Shown: piece after piece, positions 48,101 through 59,882 of the stretch
How the letters are laid out: the number at the start of each line of letters is the position of its first letter
Numbering within the stretch: the stretch's first letter is position 1
Assembly (NCBI RefSeq): GCF_020509005.1
Contig: NC_063013.1
Coordinates: 3,224,001-3,288,000, forward strand
Direction: 5' to 3'
DNA: 64,000 nt
DNA from: Fulvia fulva
Lineage: Eukaryota; Ascomycota; Dothideomycetes; Mycosphaerellales; Mycosphaerellaceae
Program-made: the position numbers and the translations under genes
Notes under the pieces: model-generated
Databases searched by the model: none
What the model was told of the DNA's origin: nothing
What the model saw: only the letters and a program-made list of their open reading frames with translations

Positions 48101-49044
48101 TCGCGAGGGAGAGGAAGTGGGCCACCATCACCAGTAATACTGCACTGACCGAGCTTGATGCGTACATCCGCAGCCTTGAACGATTTGGGGACCCGCCTCT
48201 CGAACGGCAGATCGACAAGCTAGATCCCGTCAAAGACCATACCCTAACCCATCTCGTGGAAGGACCATGGTACGAGCTCGATCACGTTGAGCAGCGACAA
48301 ACGAGTCGCGAAGACTTTGTGGCTCTGTACGCCAAGGATCCTGCTTCATTGCCGCCTTCATGCATGCCGCTCGGTGACCCTATACCCTCTGCCAGATCCA
48401 CAACGCCCTCGGCCAAGTCAAGCATCCTGCCAAAAACCAAGGACGACAAAATAAGCCGCAACATCACCACCATAACCAACGCCCTCACCTCCACTTCCCT
48501 CTCCACATCCACAACAGCCCTCCAAACCAAAGGCGCCGCCTACCTCTCCTCAACCCGCACCCGCCACACCACCCTCCTCGTCATCGCCTCCCTCGTAGAC
48601 AACCCCTACAACCTCGGCGGCATCTCCCGCGCCTCTGAGATCTTCGGCGCCGGCACCTTCTTCGTGCCTTCGACGAACGTCCTCTCCAACAAAGACTTTA
48701 CCTCCACCTCCGTCTCTTCGCATTTTCACTTCCCTATCCTGCCCCTCCCCGCTTCCGACCTTGCGACATTCCTTGCCACGAAGAAGAGGGAGGAGGGGTA
48801 TAAGGTTGTGGGGATTGAGCAGACGGATCGGAGTGTTATACTTGGTGAGAAGGAGTGTGTTCTGCCGGAGAAGTGTGTTCTGGTTTTGGGGAGCGAGAGG
48901 GAGGGAATTCCGGCGCAGGTGCTGGGGGAGTGTGATGTGCTGGTGGAGATAAGGCAGGTGGGGATTACGAGGAGTTTGAATGTACAGACGGCGGCGGGGA
49001 TCGTGTTGTGTGAGTATGGGAGGCAGCATGCAAAGCAGAAGTAG
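45123..49044 (+). CDS. trm3: tRNA (guanosine-18-2'-O)-methyltransferase Trm3/TARBP1 family
   Basis: Two exons, 45123-46104 and 46244-49044, separated by a 139-bp intron (gtacgt..tcgcag, phase 1), give 1,260 residues. The SPOUT/SpoU methyltransferase domain is C-terminal (about 1103-1255): LVDNPYNLGGISRASEIFG (motif 1), LGSEREGIP near 1210 (motif 2) and RQVGITRSLNVQTAAGIVL near 1230-1247 (motif 3, the knotted SAM-binding part). The long N-terminal region is helical, as in yeast Trm3 and human TARBP1. It methylates the ribose of G18 in the tRNA D-loop. Inside the intron a 29-base stretch with flanking AG/GT could look like an exon, but including it leads to a stop. The N-terminus is Arg/Ser-rich and a second in-frame ATG lies at 45207. 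Confidence 0.88.
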
Positions 49045-49431
49045 AGGATGATAAGAGGGGAACATGATCGAAGCCTTGGATGATCCGAGGCTAGAGATGT
49101 TTGGGAAGTGAATTGTAGAGGTCATGATGGTCGAAGAGCTGGGATCGTGGCTTTTGGTGGTATCAAAAAAGTTATGCTAGAGTTACAAAGTTTCTTTCTT
49201 TCTCACAACGCCCTGGCTATGCATTGCTTCCTTTCCTTCCGTCCCTCTCCCCTGGTCCTCATTCTTCCATGGCGCCTATATCGCAATGTTAAGTACAGCA
49301 AATTACAGTCGTTCGAAGCTGAGTAGGCTGTGCTATGGCAGCCGGTGCTGTACATTCATCATACATTGGCCAGGGGAAGAAGCCTGGCCTTCCTTGCTAG
49401 CGATCACATACGGTCGTTGCTGATTGTGCGC
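49045..49431. other. Convergent intergenic region between trm3 and tuf1
   Basis: 387 bp holding the two 3' ends; T-rich stretches near 49185-49205 but no gene. Confidence 0.6.
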
Positions 49432-50820
49432 CTATGCGAGCACACGGGTGATAAGACCAGTAGCGACAGTTCGGCCTCCCTCACGAACGTTGAAGCGCTG
49501 TCCCTGCTCAATGGCAAGTGGCTTGTGGATCTCACACACCATTTCCACATTGTCACCTGGCATAACTAGCTTGCCCTCCTTCTCGCCCTCGCTGCCCTCT
49601 GGCCATGTAAGCGCCGCAGACTCATCAGCAGTTCGCAAAAAAAGCTGTGGCTTGTAGTTGTTGGCGAAACCAGTGTGGCGTCCACCCTCCTCTTTCGTGA
49701 GCACGTACAATGAAGTCAGGAACTTCTTGTGCGCCTTGGTAGTGCCTGGCTGGGCGATGACCATACCACGAAGCACATCGTCACGCTTTACACCACGGAG
49801 GAGAAGACCGGAGTTGTCACCGGCGCGGGACTCGTCGCAGGACTTCTTGAAGGTCTCGATGTCGGTGACTTTGGTCTTGATGGGGGCGTTGTTCTTGCCG
49901 ATGAGCTCGACTTCGGAGTCCTTCTTCAGCACACCACGCTCGACACGGCCGGATGCGACCGTGCCACGGCCTGGGATGGAGAAGACGTCCTCGACGGACA
50001 TGAGGAAGGGCTTGTCCATTTCGCGCTCTGGGGTTGGGATCCACTCGTCTACGGCGTTGAGGAGCTCGTCGATCTTCTCCACGCCAATGTCGTTCTGGCG
50101 AGACTCCAGTGCGCAGAGGGCGGAACCCATGACGATTGGAGTGTCGTCTCCCTCAAAGCCGTAGGATGAAAGCAACTCCCTCATCTCCATCTCGACAAGC
50201 TCCAACATCTCCTTATCCTCAATGGCATCAACCTTGTTGACGAAGACTACGATTCTCTTGACACCGACTTGCCGGGCGAGCAGCAAGTGTTCCCTCGTCT
50301 GGGGCATCTGACCATCGCTAGCGGCTACGACAATGATGGCGCCGTCCATGGAGGCGGCACCAGTGATCATGTTCTTGATGTAATCGGCGTGACCGGGACA
50401 GTCGACGTGGGCGTAGTGGCGGTTGTCGGTTTGGTATTCGATGTGGGCGGTGGAGATGGTGATGCCGCGCTTTCGCTCTTCGGGCGCTTTGTCGATGGCG
50501 CCATATTCGAGGAAGTTGGCGAAGCCTTTCTCTGCTTGTCGCTTGGTGATGGCTGCTGTGAGGGTTGTCTACCATTATCCATTGATCAGTGTCTGCTTGC
50601 CACCTCGTATGCTACATTTGTTCCTCACCTTTCCGTGATCGACGTGCCCAATGGTTCCAATGTTGACGTGAGGCTTGCTACGCTCAAAGACTGTGGCATA
50701 TGTCCGTGTGGCGTTGATGAGTTGCTTCTGGCCGCTGGTGTTCAAGGCGCATTGCATCGGGTTGGAGGTGTTGGTGCGCAGAGCACGCGAAGTGCGAAGG
50801 AACGTCCTGGCGAAAGACAT
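49432..50820 (-). CDS. tuf1: Mitochondrial translation elongation factor Tu
   Basis: Two exons, 50820-50629 and 50568-49432, with a 60-bp intron (gtgagg..ggtag) that falls exactly after the Lys of the P-loop, give 442 residues. The N-terminus ([16 protein letters not shown], then up to about residue 45) is basic and hydroxylated, as expected for mitochondrial import. GTPase motifs: GHVDHGK 58-64 (G1) followed by TT in exon 2, RGITIS (switch I), DCPGH 120-124 (G3) and NKVD 175-178 (G4). Domains 2 and 3 follow ([47 protein letters not shown]). It brings aminoacyl-tRNA to the mitoribosome. A longer frame upstream begins with GTG and is not needed. Confidence 0.96.
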
Positions 50821-51356
50821 GGCTGTTTGGAAGGACACTGACAGTACACTGGATACCCGGCGCCGAAGCAAAGGGAACAACACACTCAGCAGAGGAGGAC
50901 GAGGTCGATGTCTAGTCTAGTGCAGTACAGAATGTACTGTTCTTTGAACTCGGTGACAACATTACCACTTTTCTTAGTGTCACGTGCACTTTCGACAGGG
51001 TAAGCTTGCCATTGGCCCATTGCTGCAAGGAGATGCATCTCCTCCTTCTCACTGCCGAACTACCTCCTACCTGGCAGACACACACACATTGCCGGTGACG
51101 TCTGTTGCATACACGCACATACAGCTGCTCTCCATTGTCGACACAGTCACACAGGACGCTCCGGACAGTCAACAAGACACTGGAACGATCCCTGGACGAC
51201 ATCATCATCTGCCGAGGTCTGCAGAGTGTTCGGCCTCCCCAATGGTACATATAGCTTGAGTAGCTCCACGGCCCATACAAAACTGCTCCCTCAAATATCT
51301 TCCCAATGCTCCTCCACGCCTGCTGTCGACGCTTTGCATCTGCTCGGCCTGTAACG
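50821..51356. promoter_or_regulatory. Divergent promoter between tuf1 and the HIBCH-family gene
   Basis: 536 bp between outward-facing start codons of two probably mitochondrial proteins. It contains short CA-rich runs (cacacacac near 51080) but no site I can name. Confidence 0.6.
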
Positions 51357-52866
51357 ATGCCCCTCAAAGCCAAGGTCCTGAGCCCGGCCATGCAGCAGAA
51401 CGCAGCCAGAACTGTGAGTTGACGCTCATCCTCGGCTAGCTGCCGCCGACTGACTGACCATAGCGCCATAGTTCGCATCTGCACACCAAATCAAGGAACT
51501 ACCGGGCGACGAACCCAACGATGTTCTCTTCAGCAACCAAGGCGGCGTGCGAAACATCACCCTCAACCGACCGAGGAAGCTCAACTCGCTGAATGGGAGC
51601 ATGGCGAGGAAGATCGTGCCCAGGCTGACAGAGTGGAGCAAGAGCGACCTGGCGAACGTGATTGTCATCAAAGGCGAAGGACGAGCATTCTGTGCAGGAG
51701 GTGATGTTGCGTGGCTGGCACAGAGGAACAAGGAGGGAACCGAAGGTCAGCAGGAGAGCAAGGACTACTTCGCACTGGAATACAAGCTGGACCACCTCAT
51801 CTCCACATACCGAAAGCCATACGTCGCCTTCATCGACGGCATCACCATGGGCGGTGGTGTTGGTCTGTCGCTTCATGCGCCCTTCCGCATAGCCACCGAG
51901 AACACGGTATTTGCCATGCCGGAGACAACTATCGGCTTCTTCCCCGATGTTGGCGCATCTTTCTTCCTCCCACGAATGGACGGCGAGCTGGGAACCTACT
52001 GCGCTTTGACTTCCGAGCAGATCAAGGGTGTCAATGTCTTCTACGCTGGTATCGCGACACACTACATCCACTCTTCGTCACTGCCCGACCTGGAGGCACG
52101 TCTTGCTGAGCTCGAATTCAAGGACTACGACGACCTTTCGCACCGCCACCGCATCATAAACCGAACAATCGAAGAGTTTGTGACTGGCCTGCCACACGAC
52201 CAGCCAATCGGCGCACCAGTAGGAGGCAACATCCGCTCAGCAATTGACTACGTTTTCCAGCCTGCTCTCGACATCGATGGTATACTCAATGCTCTTGAGG
52301 GCCTTGAGAACATGGACCCTAAGACACCTGGATATCCTGAAGTAGCCGACTGGGCTACTAAGACCCGCAAGACCATCCTCCAGCGCTCACCCACATCCGT
52401 CAAAGTCACCCTCCGCCAGCTCCGCGAGGGTAAGACATGGAGCATGGCCGAGACTTTCAGGAAGGAGCACGCCATTGCCTCCCGCTTCATGGAGCACCCC
52501 GATTTTGTGGAAGGCGTAACGGCCCTTCTCGTCGATAAACCCAAGCGCACACCAACGTGGACTCCGTCCACACTGGAAGAAGTCTCAGAAGAGGACGTGG
52601 CCAGCTTCTTCAACCACCGCACCGAGTTTGATCTTTTGAACCAAGAAGCTGGCTCAACCGGCGAGGACTTCAAGTCGTACCCACATGCATGGATCGGTCT
52701 GCCGTCGGAGAATAGCGTCAGGAAAGAGGTGCAGCAGGAAAAGAGTCGTGAGGAGATCTTGGAACATTTCCTGGGTCAATCGCATGGAAAGCAGGGTGTA
52801 AAGGAGAAGGTAGAAGAGATTCTGACGAGGAAGGCGCCGCAAGATGAGCATGGGACGTTGAAGTAG
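51357..52866 (+). CDS. ehd3: 3-hydroxyisobutyryl-CoA hydrolase family protein (Ehd3/HIBCH), probably mitochondrial
   Basis: Exons 51357-51413 and 51472-52866 (58-bp intron gtgagt..ccatag) give 483 residues. The first exon supplies a short basic leader, MPLKAKVLSPAMQQNAART, compatible with mitochondrial import. The crotonase fold is clear: NRPRKLNSLN, KGEGRAFCAGGDVAWL (oxyanion hole), DGITMGGGVGLS (146-152) and MPETTIGFFPDVGASFFLPR, where Glu170 and Asp178 match the conserved acidic pair of the hydrolase branch. The C-terminal domain TSVKVTLRQLREG..EGVTALLVDK is also typical. In valine breakdown HIBCH releases 3-hydroxyisobutyrate from its CoA ester; in yeast the orthologue Ehd3 is also a mitoribosomal small-subunit protein (mS47). 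A nearer acceptor at 51463 would break the frame. Confidence 0.92.
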
Positions 52867-53149
52867 CAGAGGTAGACAGTGGTGGCTGTACAGATTTGCT
52901 GTAGACGCATACCAACGTGTACAGAGTCGTCTATTCACCAGCTGAATGTATACAGGAGCTTTTACACCATGCCTCATTTCAACTCAATACAATTGAGACC
53001 ATCACATGTGGCCTGCACGTGAACACGCGATCATGACGTATGATGTGTTCTGTCTTGTGATCGAACGACTTGGTTCTGTACATGTACATTACATGAACCT
53101 GCCTCATGAGCGGCTTGCACAAGTCGCAGGGCACATACACAACTTCGAG

Positions 53150-56139
53150 ATGCCCGGTCTTGCTCGAAAGCTCCTGATCTTCGCGGCAGTAGACGGCCTC
53201 TTCTTACAACCCGCTGGCCAGCGACATTCATCGATCGATGCTAGCGGCATCAGACTGGAGTATGGCAGTAACAAGATCTCCCCAGGGTCAAAGAAAGACG
53301 ACGGTGCAGACACAGGACTTGAAGTCCATGGCATTGTTGGTAGAAGCATCCATGCAACGCAATCTTCATTACTCCATGCTGAGCAAGCGTAGGCCTGCTG
53401 AATCTCGTTTCCTCTTCCTATCTCGTTGCCATCACGAAGCGCGAACAAGTTGCTCAAATCCGACAGAGACCCATCTACAGAATCACAGACGCGACCCTCA
53501 TCCCGCTCCACAACCGCGACGAAGCCCAGAAATCTATCAGTGCAGCGCAGAAACTGCTACAGCAGAGCGCTAAGAATGACGAAGAGACGGATAACGAAGG
53601 TGCTGACGATGACGCCTCTTCGACCATCTCGGTAGATGATGTGGACGATGCGCCTGCCACAGCACAGAGAGAGGATCCAGAGAGTGAAGCGAAGGCATTA
53701 GAGCCGCCGAAGCCAGGCGCGCTGCAGAAGAGTGCGACGTTTGTGAAGGATGTGGTTCAGGACAAGGGGAAATATGGCAGCCTTGCGAGTCAGTGGTTCA
53801 CGAAGAATGGCAGTAAGGATGCGGTTACAAGGCAGCAGGGCTGGACAGATGATGTGAAGGAAGGGGACTTGACGAAGGAGCAGGAGAAGGAGATGGTGCA
53901 GGCTTTGCCGGAGGGACAGGATGCGGGAGGCAAGGAAGAGCAAAAGGATATCGAAGAAGGGAAGGGTTCGACATCGCCTACGACTAAGGCGACCAAACAG
54001 CACAGCACCATCGAGCATTTGACGCCTCGAATCTTGAGGAGCGCCAGACTGTACTACAGCTCGAGCGGCTTCTACTTCTCCTACGATCACGACCTATCGA
54101 ACAGTCTGGCGCAGCGTAGCCGGTCACAATCCGATGTACCTTTGTGGAAGCGCTTTGATCCGTTATTCTTCTGGAACAGACACTTGACGAAGCCATTTGT
54201 GGATGCAGGACAAGACTCACTCGTGCTGCCATTGCTACAAGGCTTTGTCGGTCAGCGAGCGTTCTCGATTGAGCGCACAGCAGGCACAGACAGTGATATC
54301 GTTGCTGAAGCTGCGCATGACGCTGCTGAGGTGATAGAGCTGCAGAACACGAACAAGGATGACAAGCGGGATTCTCAAGGGACTAAGCATGATTTGCTGC
54401 TCACGATCATCTCGCGGAGATCGGTCAAGCGTGCCGGTCTACGATACCTACGGCGAGGTATCGACGATGATGGTAACGTTGCGAACAATGTTGAGACGGA
54501 GCAGATTCTGTCATCTCAATCATGGGACGATTCAGAGAAGGCATTCTCACTACTGCAAACCCGAGGGTCTATCCCGCTCTTCTTCTCACAGAGTCCGTAC
54601 AGCTTCAAACCGCTCCCGGTCATGTTTGGCTCTGAGGCAACGAATCAAGCTGCCTTCAAGAAACACTTCGAGGCTGTTAGCAAGCGATATGGTAACATAC
54701 AGTGCGCGTCGCTTATTGACAAGCATGGTACAGAGGCCAGCATTGGTGAAGCGTACGAGAATCAAGCAAAACTGTTGAACGAACATGGTGGAGTAGATGG
54801 CAACCAGATCGGCTTCGAATGGTTCGACTTCCACGGAGCGTGTAAAGGCATGAAGTTCGAGAATGTGCAGATCCTCTTGGACTCGCTGCAAGGAAAGCTG
54901 AACTCTTTCGGCTGGATCGTGAAGCAGAACGACCGCAACGTCCGACAACAGACGGGCATACTTAGGACGAACTGCATGGATTGTCTCGATCGGACGAACG
55001 TGACGCAGTCAGCTGTCGCCGGCTGGGCGCTGCAACAACAGCTGGAAGAGCTCGGTCTTAACATCGACCTGAAAACCGACCCAAAGACGCACTGGTTCAA
55101 TACACTCTGGGCTGACAATGGCGACGCGATCTCGAAGCAATACGCCGGTACTTCAGCACTGAAAGGCGACTTCACTCGAACACGGAAGCGGAACTGGACA
55201 GGCGCACTCTCAGACTTCAGCTTGACGCTCAACCGCTACTATAACAACATCTTTGGTGACTACTTCCTCCAAATCAACATCGATTACTATCTCGGTAATG
55301 CCGGGCCTGCCATCTTTGACGATTTTGAGACGGACATGATGAGCCAGGACTATGCTCTTGATATGAGACATATTCGACAGAACGCCATCGACACGTGCAT
55401 CAAGATCGTGTTGGAGGATCCACAAGAGGAGCTGAAAGCTGGCTGGACGCTGAGTTGTCCGAGGACGAGTAATACGCTGCGGTCAATGCCGTTCGAGGAG
55501 TGCGTGCTACTCCTGACAGGCAAAGCTCTTTACTTCTGCCGCTTTGATTGGGACACGGAGAAAGTTGGGAGTTTCGAGCGAGTTGACTTGCTTGATTTGA
55601 AGGAGATCTGGCGAGGCGCATACATCACGAGTGCACTTGGTGGCACACATCTAGATGAGGCGAGGAACACTGGCTTCGCACTACGATACAACTCGAAAGG
55701 ACCTACCGCTGTACGAACGAATACACGAAGTTTATCCGTCGCTGTAGACGCCGATCACGCAGACGACACCCACGACACCCATGACACCCACGACACCCAC
55801 GAGACCAGCAACCGCTCCAAGAAAGACGACAAAGCCATCAAAAACGCCACGATCCGCATTCTCGCCTTCAAAGCACTCCCTCCCAAAGCTGTCGCAGCCA
55901 AGGGCGAAACTGACCACTTATCGTCCATGACCGAGCAGGAGATCATGAAGCACATCACGGACGAAATTCACAAGGCGATGGTGGAAGCGATCAAGGTTGA
56001 TAGGGGGTTCCAGCATATTGAGACGGATAAGCCGCCGGAGGTGCAGGAGAGGGATGTTATTAGTGTGGCGGAGGCGAAGAGGAGTACAGGGTACATGGAG
56101 AGTTTGGGGTATGGGTTTAAGAAGTTGATTTGGAGTTGA
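53150..56139 (+). CDS. Sac-domain phosphoinositide phosphatase with hSac2-like domain (INPP5F/Sac2 type)
   Basis: Exons 53150-53339 and 53393-56139, with a 53-bp intron (gtagaa..gcgtag, phase 1), give 978 residues. The Sac domain starts in exon 1 (LEVHGIVG) and continues after the junction with LLNLVSSSYLVAITKREQ, IYRITDATLIPL, FYFSYDHDLSNS, RRSVKRAGLRYLRRGID, ETEQIL and FLQ-like LLQTRGSIPLFFSQ. The CX5R(T) active site is RTNCMDCLDRTNVTQS, with Cys591 and Arg597. An hSac2-like region follows (about 705-840). About 70 residues of acidic linker (near residue 150) and a DTH repeat (55765-55800) are insertions. No C-terminal membrane anchor is seen, unlike Sac1. The substrate is probably PI4P or another monophosphate. 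The start at MPGLARKLLIFAAVDG is favoured; in-frame ATGs lie upstream at 53033 and 53093. Confidence 0.88.
55765..55800 (+). repeat. Coding 9-bp minisatellite (gacacccac)4
   Basis: Four units, one with a final t, encode (Asp-Thr-His)4 in a linker C-terminal to the hSac2-like domain of the phosphatase. Confidence 0.95.
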
Positions 56140-57110
56140 GGGGTGGGGGTTCTGGGAGGGAGGGTGGGAGGGTGGTGGGAAGGGTGTAGGGATACGATGA
56201 GATGAGGATATAAGATACGAGAGACCATGGATGAATACACGAAGATGATGGATCCATCGGCTGCCTAGACAACACAAGTCTACGGAGCCCTCACCAGAAT
56301 CGAGTTGATTGGGACGACTCGTTCGTCGCGCTTCAAGCCAAAGATTGCTCGTGATATGAGACACCACTGCACCGATAACTTTGATCAAACGGAAAAATGG
56401 TCTCGTAGCTATGTAGAGCCCCCTACTATCAGGCGAAGGTGTTTGGGCTGCTACACATCAAAACGTACCACATACAAGCGTTGCAGAGGCTATGGGGTGG
56501 CGACGACCGTACATGCGGCAGTGAAGCGCCTCCAGCTCCAAGCAAACAAGTGCACCGCCCCACTGTCCGTGGCCTTCAGGAGAGCGATTTGCTCTGGCTC
56601 CGTAAGGTAATGGAAGAGCTCACGAGCTCGCGGGAGGTCGTCTTCGTTGTGCCGGCCGCCTGGTGGGACCTGCTACAACGCGCGATGTCGAATTCAGACA
56701 GCGCACGGATCGTGCTGGGGGAATCGAAGAGATAGTGCCGAGCTCATGTGCTTGTCGAATCGAGGTTGCGTGTTGAAGGACGATGCGCCGCCTCGAAAGG
56801 GGAATTCCAGAGGCTGGGCGGACTTACTTGGAGCGCCTGATGAGTGCTGCATGGGTGTAGCCAGCCGAATGGGCGAGTTCCAGATGCACAAATGCAGTGC
56901 CGTTGCGCGCCTGCCAGCGCTGTATTGTGTTTTGGAGGCGCCGTTGCGAAGCGAGCGTTAGCTTGCGCAAATTCTCAGCGACAGCGCAGCGTTTGCCCCA
57001 GGTGCCTTGGTACTCACGAGGACTCTGTATCACTTTCACTTCCTAACCGTTCAATGGGACCTTGTGATGCGTGATATCGCGCTGATGTCGATATGTTCTG
57101 CTCAATTTAA
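56140..57110. other. Intergenic region with no gene I can support
   Basis: A G-rich stretch (56140-56190) follows the phosphatase stop. Several short frames exist on both strands but none shows a known family. One minus-strand stretch (57039-56828) reads as a plausible exon rich in Arg/Gln and ends at a consensus gtaagt donor (56827-56822), but no partner exon could be joined with confidence. Confidence 0.4.
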
Positions 57111-57130
57111 CCTCTGCCTGAATCTACCAG

Positions 57131-57714
57131 GCCGACCCGTCAGAAGACCGGTGGAGAGGAGGTGAAGGGCGAGAAAGATGAGAAGGAGAAGAAGGAGAAG
57201 GAGGAGAAGGAGGAGCTGTCGCTGGAGGTGGTGAGCATGGGTTTGGCGGCGAACGAAGTCGTTGGACGTTTGCTGCCTGTTGTGGTGGCGATGGACGAGG
57301 TTGTTTCGGAGTCAGTGCTCTTCCGCCTGAACGATGGCGACAAATACTGACATCTACACTAGGGAGCAGGACCGTGGATACATTGCCCGTTTTGGACCGC
57401 TTTTCGAGCAGTATGCTGTCGGTATCGGCCGCTTTACTGAATGGCTCGACGAGCACGCGCTGCCGATTATGGAGGCGCAAGAGTACGAGATCGTTGGCGG
57501 ACTCGAGGGCATGCTTGACCGCGCGCGTGTCGTCGGCGTTTTCGCTGAGCAAGACTCTGTCTCGGCCGAGATCGTTGAGGCGCTGGTCGGCGCAATCTCG
57601 ATCTTGGAGGTGCTTGAGTCGGAGGTGGAGATGCTGGAGATGCTGGAGTCGGGCGTCGAGAAGCATGGCGCCATTCTGGCTGCGCTGCGCGGCTGCTTGA
57701 AGAGCCTGGCGTAG
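57131..57714 (+). CDS. Hypothetical protein, charged N-terminus and helical C-terminus (model uncertain, 5' end unknown)
   Basis: Two overlapping frames become one if an intron at 57311-57362 is removed: gtcagt..tactgac..ctacactag has a very good branch site (57346-57352) and acceptor, and the phases fit. The N-terminal part is a Lys/Glu run (KGEKDEKEKKEKEEKEE) followed by LSLEVVSMGLAANEVVGRLL. The C-terminal part, EQDRGYIARFGPLFEQYAVG to the end at 57714, is a helical region with Leu/Glu heptad-like spacing. The left limit is a possible acceptor (ccag, 57127-57130), so earlier exons may exist. Without splicing, a 126-residue frame from ATG 57334 remains. I do not recognise the family. Confidence 0.4.
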
Positions 57715-58527
57715 ACTTGAGGCGTGGGCATGGAAGCGATGAAGAGAAGAAGTGACGAAAGACCGGCGCAGTAGCGTCTTGGCAGTAACAGTCTTAAAGA
57801 AACTTGTTTTCGCAAACCCTTTTTGCTTTCTGCGTGATGTTCTCTGTGAAGATGCTCCTGACCACGTTCAGCCTATCGCGATCTATTACGTCTCTTATAC
57901 CTGTCTCTCCACATTGCTTTGACTTATACCGCTCCTAGGGACACTGATACCCATAGATCATAAGTTTGGTTGCACTCTGCCGTAGCTAGTTCAACACGCC
58001 AATTCATGTCTTCAGATCCGAGTTGTCGGTGTACAGTAAGCTGCCACTGGCACACACAGACGAGCAGCCATGAGTACCTAGCTCAGTACAAGGTGCTTGA
58101 TATGCTGCTGGAGTCAGGGACGAGCAACTGAAGACCACAAGATTTTGCTTGGTGAGGTGGAAGCGAAGCTTGGGTCGATCCTGAAGCGCTATCGACGATG
58201 TTAACTCTTGTTTTTGGGACGCTGTGCGAGGCACATCTATCCTAGATCTATGGACATGACTAGAAGATGATATGATGATCGTATCTCTTGCCCGTGGCTT
58301 CCAGATCTGGGGACATCATCTTTCACATGCATGCCAAGCCTGAGGTCCACAACTTCGTGTGCTTCTGCCTGTTCCGACAGACGCCGCATTGCCGAGCTTG
58401 CGTTTGTCTTTTCTGTTTCACCCCTTCAATTCTTGTTTTTCCGTCATTGTCAACCACCACCACCACCACCACCACCACCACCACCACCACGCCATTACCG
58501 TCGTTGGAGTCGACCGCCGTCATACCG
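57715..58527. other. Intergenic region and 5' leader of the next gene
   Basis: 813 bp with no recognisable gene. It contains a (CCA)n run close to the next start codon. Confidence 0.5.
58453..58490 (+). repeat. (CCA)n microsatellite, about 12 copies
   Basis: A perfect trinucleotide run 37 bp upstream of the start codon at 58528. If translated it would give poly-Thr, poly-Pro or poly-His, but it is more likely part of the leader. Confidence 0.95.
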
Positions 58528-59210
58528 ATGGAGAATGCATCGGACGCAGAACTCCTGCGCCATCAAGCGGCTATCAACGAAGAAGTGAGACGTCGCGGTC
58601 TCCAGAAACCTCAGCCATCCACCGCCAGCGCCTCAAGCTCTGCAAGCTCCTCACGTGCAAGCACAGTCATTTTCACTCCAAATGGCTCCGAGCGCGAGGA
58701 TGCCAGTGTCAGCGACATGATGAACTTCACCCCCGACAACTCCGATACCGAGTCTGTGCCAGGAGCAGAACCACCACAGTGAGTCATGTCATATGATCTT
58801 CTGTCGAAGCAATACTGATCGTGGGACACAGCAGCTCGGTCGGCAGCATGGTCTCGAAGGAGGTCCAGCAGTATACAACCAACCATGGCATCTTCATTGG
58901 TTGGGTTAACCCGGCGGCGTTCCACGTCATGCCATTGCCGTACTACCAGGAGACTGGTAATCTGCATGGCTTGGTGGCTCGGTGCAGGGCCATCGCTGCC
59001 AAACGCCCTCAATCCATCCCGGCAAATGTCATCCTAGCACTGGATCAGAACGTCACCACTCGCAAGTTTGTCTCGGATCAGTATCTCGCTCTGAGAGCTC
59101 TACCAGGCTCGGTGCTGGATGAGGGCAACAAGCAGCACAAGGCGATACAGAACATCCTTCGCCGGTGCCTCAAGATCCTCACTAAGGCTCAGCTCGGACG
59201 CCAGACATGA
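58528..59210 (+). CDS. Hypothetical protein, two exons
   Basis: Exons 58528-58778 and 58832-59210, with a 53-bp intron (gtgagt..ctgat..acacag, phase 2), give 209 residues. The first exon encodes MENASDAELLRHQ, then a Ser-rich disordered part and an acidic stretch. The second encodes a folded-looking basic domain: HGIFIGWVNPAAFHVMPLPY, then LVARCRAIAAKRP and a C-terminal helix KAIQNILRRCLKILTKAQLG. No signal peptide or membrane segment. I do not recognise a family. The acceptor is a tandem CAGCAG, so two proteins differing by one Ser are possible. An upstream in-frame extension through the CCA run is possible but unlikely. Confidence 0.6.
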
Positions 59211-59882
59211 GAGTGTTCACAAAATCGACTGGAGAAGCTGGGACCGTGGCAATGAAAGAGGTGAAGACGAGCGTCGACACCGCGAAGCTGAGGCTTTCGG
59301 TGAATGCGGATTCCGCGCGCCTTAAAACATGAAGGGAAGCGCAGCAACATTTCTGATACAGGTCATGGTGGGCTGTGAAACAAATGAAGCGGCCGAACAG
59401 AGAGCAAAATGGGAGAAGGACTTCAAGCATACTCGAACCTAGCTTCGATGTTCAGACTCTTCTGCCTCCCTCTTGCTCCCGCATTCTCAGATCCCTTCCC
59501 ACATAGCCTTCCATTGACCGGACTCACGGTCACCGCTTCATCACATGCTAGACTTGAGGCGTAGGGGCGCGATCGGCCTTCTGCACACGCGGAGGATCGC
59601 GATGGTGATGGTGCATGGGTGGTTGCCGCAGCCTCGACATGAATCGAGAGGGCTCCGCGCGCAGAATGACCTTAAGGGGTTTATCTTAGACCAGGAAAAG
59701 CGTATAGGTCTTACTTTGGACCTCAGCTAGGAGGTCCCGGCGTAATGCGCTGTTCACCTTGCCGATGGCCTCCTTGAAGCCTGCGAGACAATGCAGTGCA
59801 ACTTTGTACAGACAATAACTTGTTCGTTTGCTTGTCATTCTGTGCCTCGCGCTGTCTGAGACACTGCCAGTGCCATATACAT
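59211..59882. other. Intergenic region (convergent), no gene seen
   Basis: 672 bp between the 3' ends of the unknown gene and the GH43-like gene. The short frames have no recognisable content. Confidence 0.55.

Noticed and set aside
58288..58490. N-terminal extension with poly-Thr or poly-His through the CCA run
   Set aside because: The frame upstream of 58528 has no conserved-looking sequence; the run is most simply a leader microsatellite.
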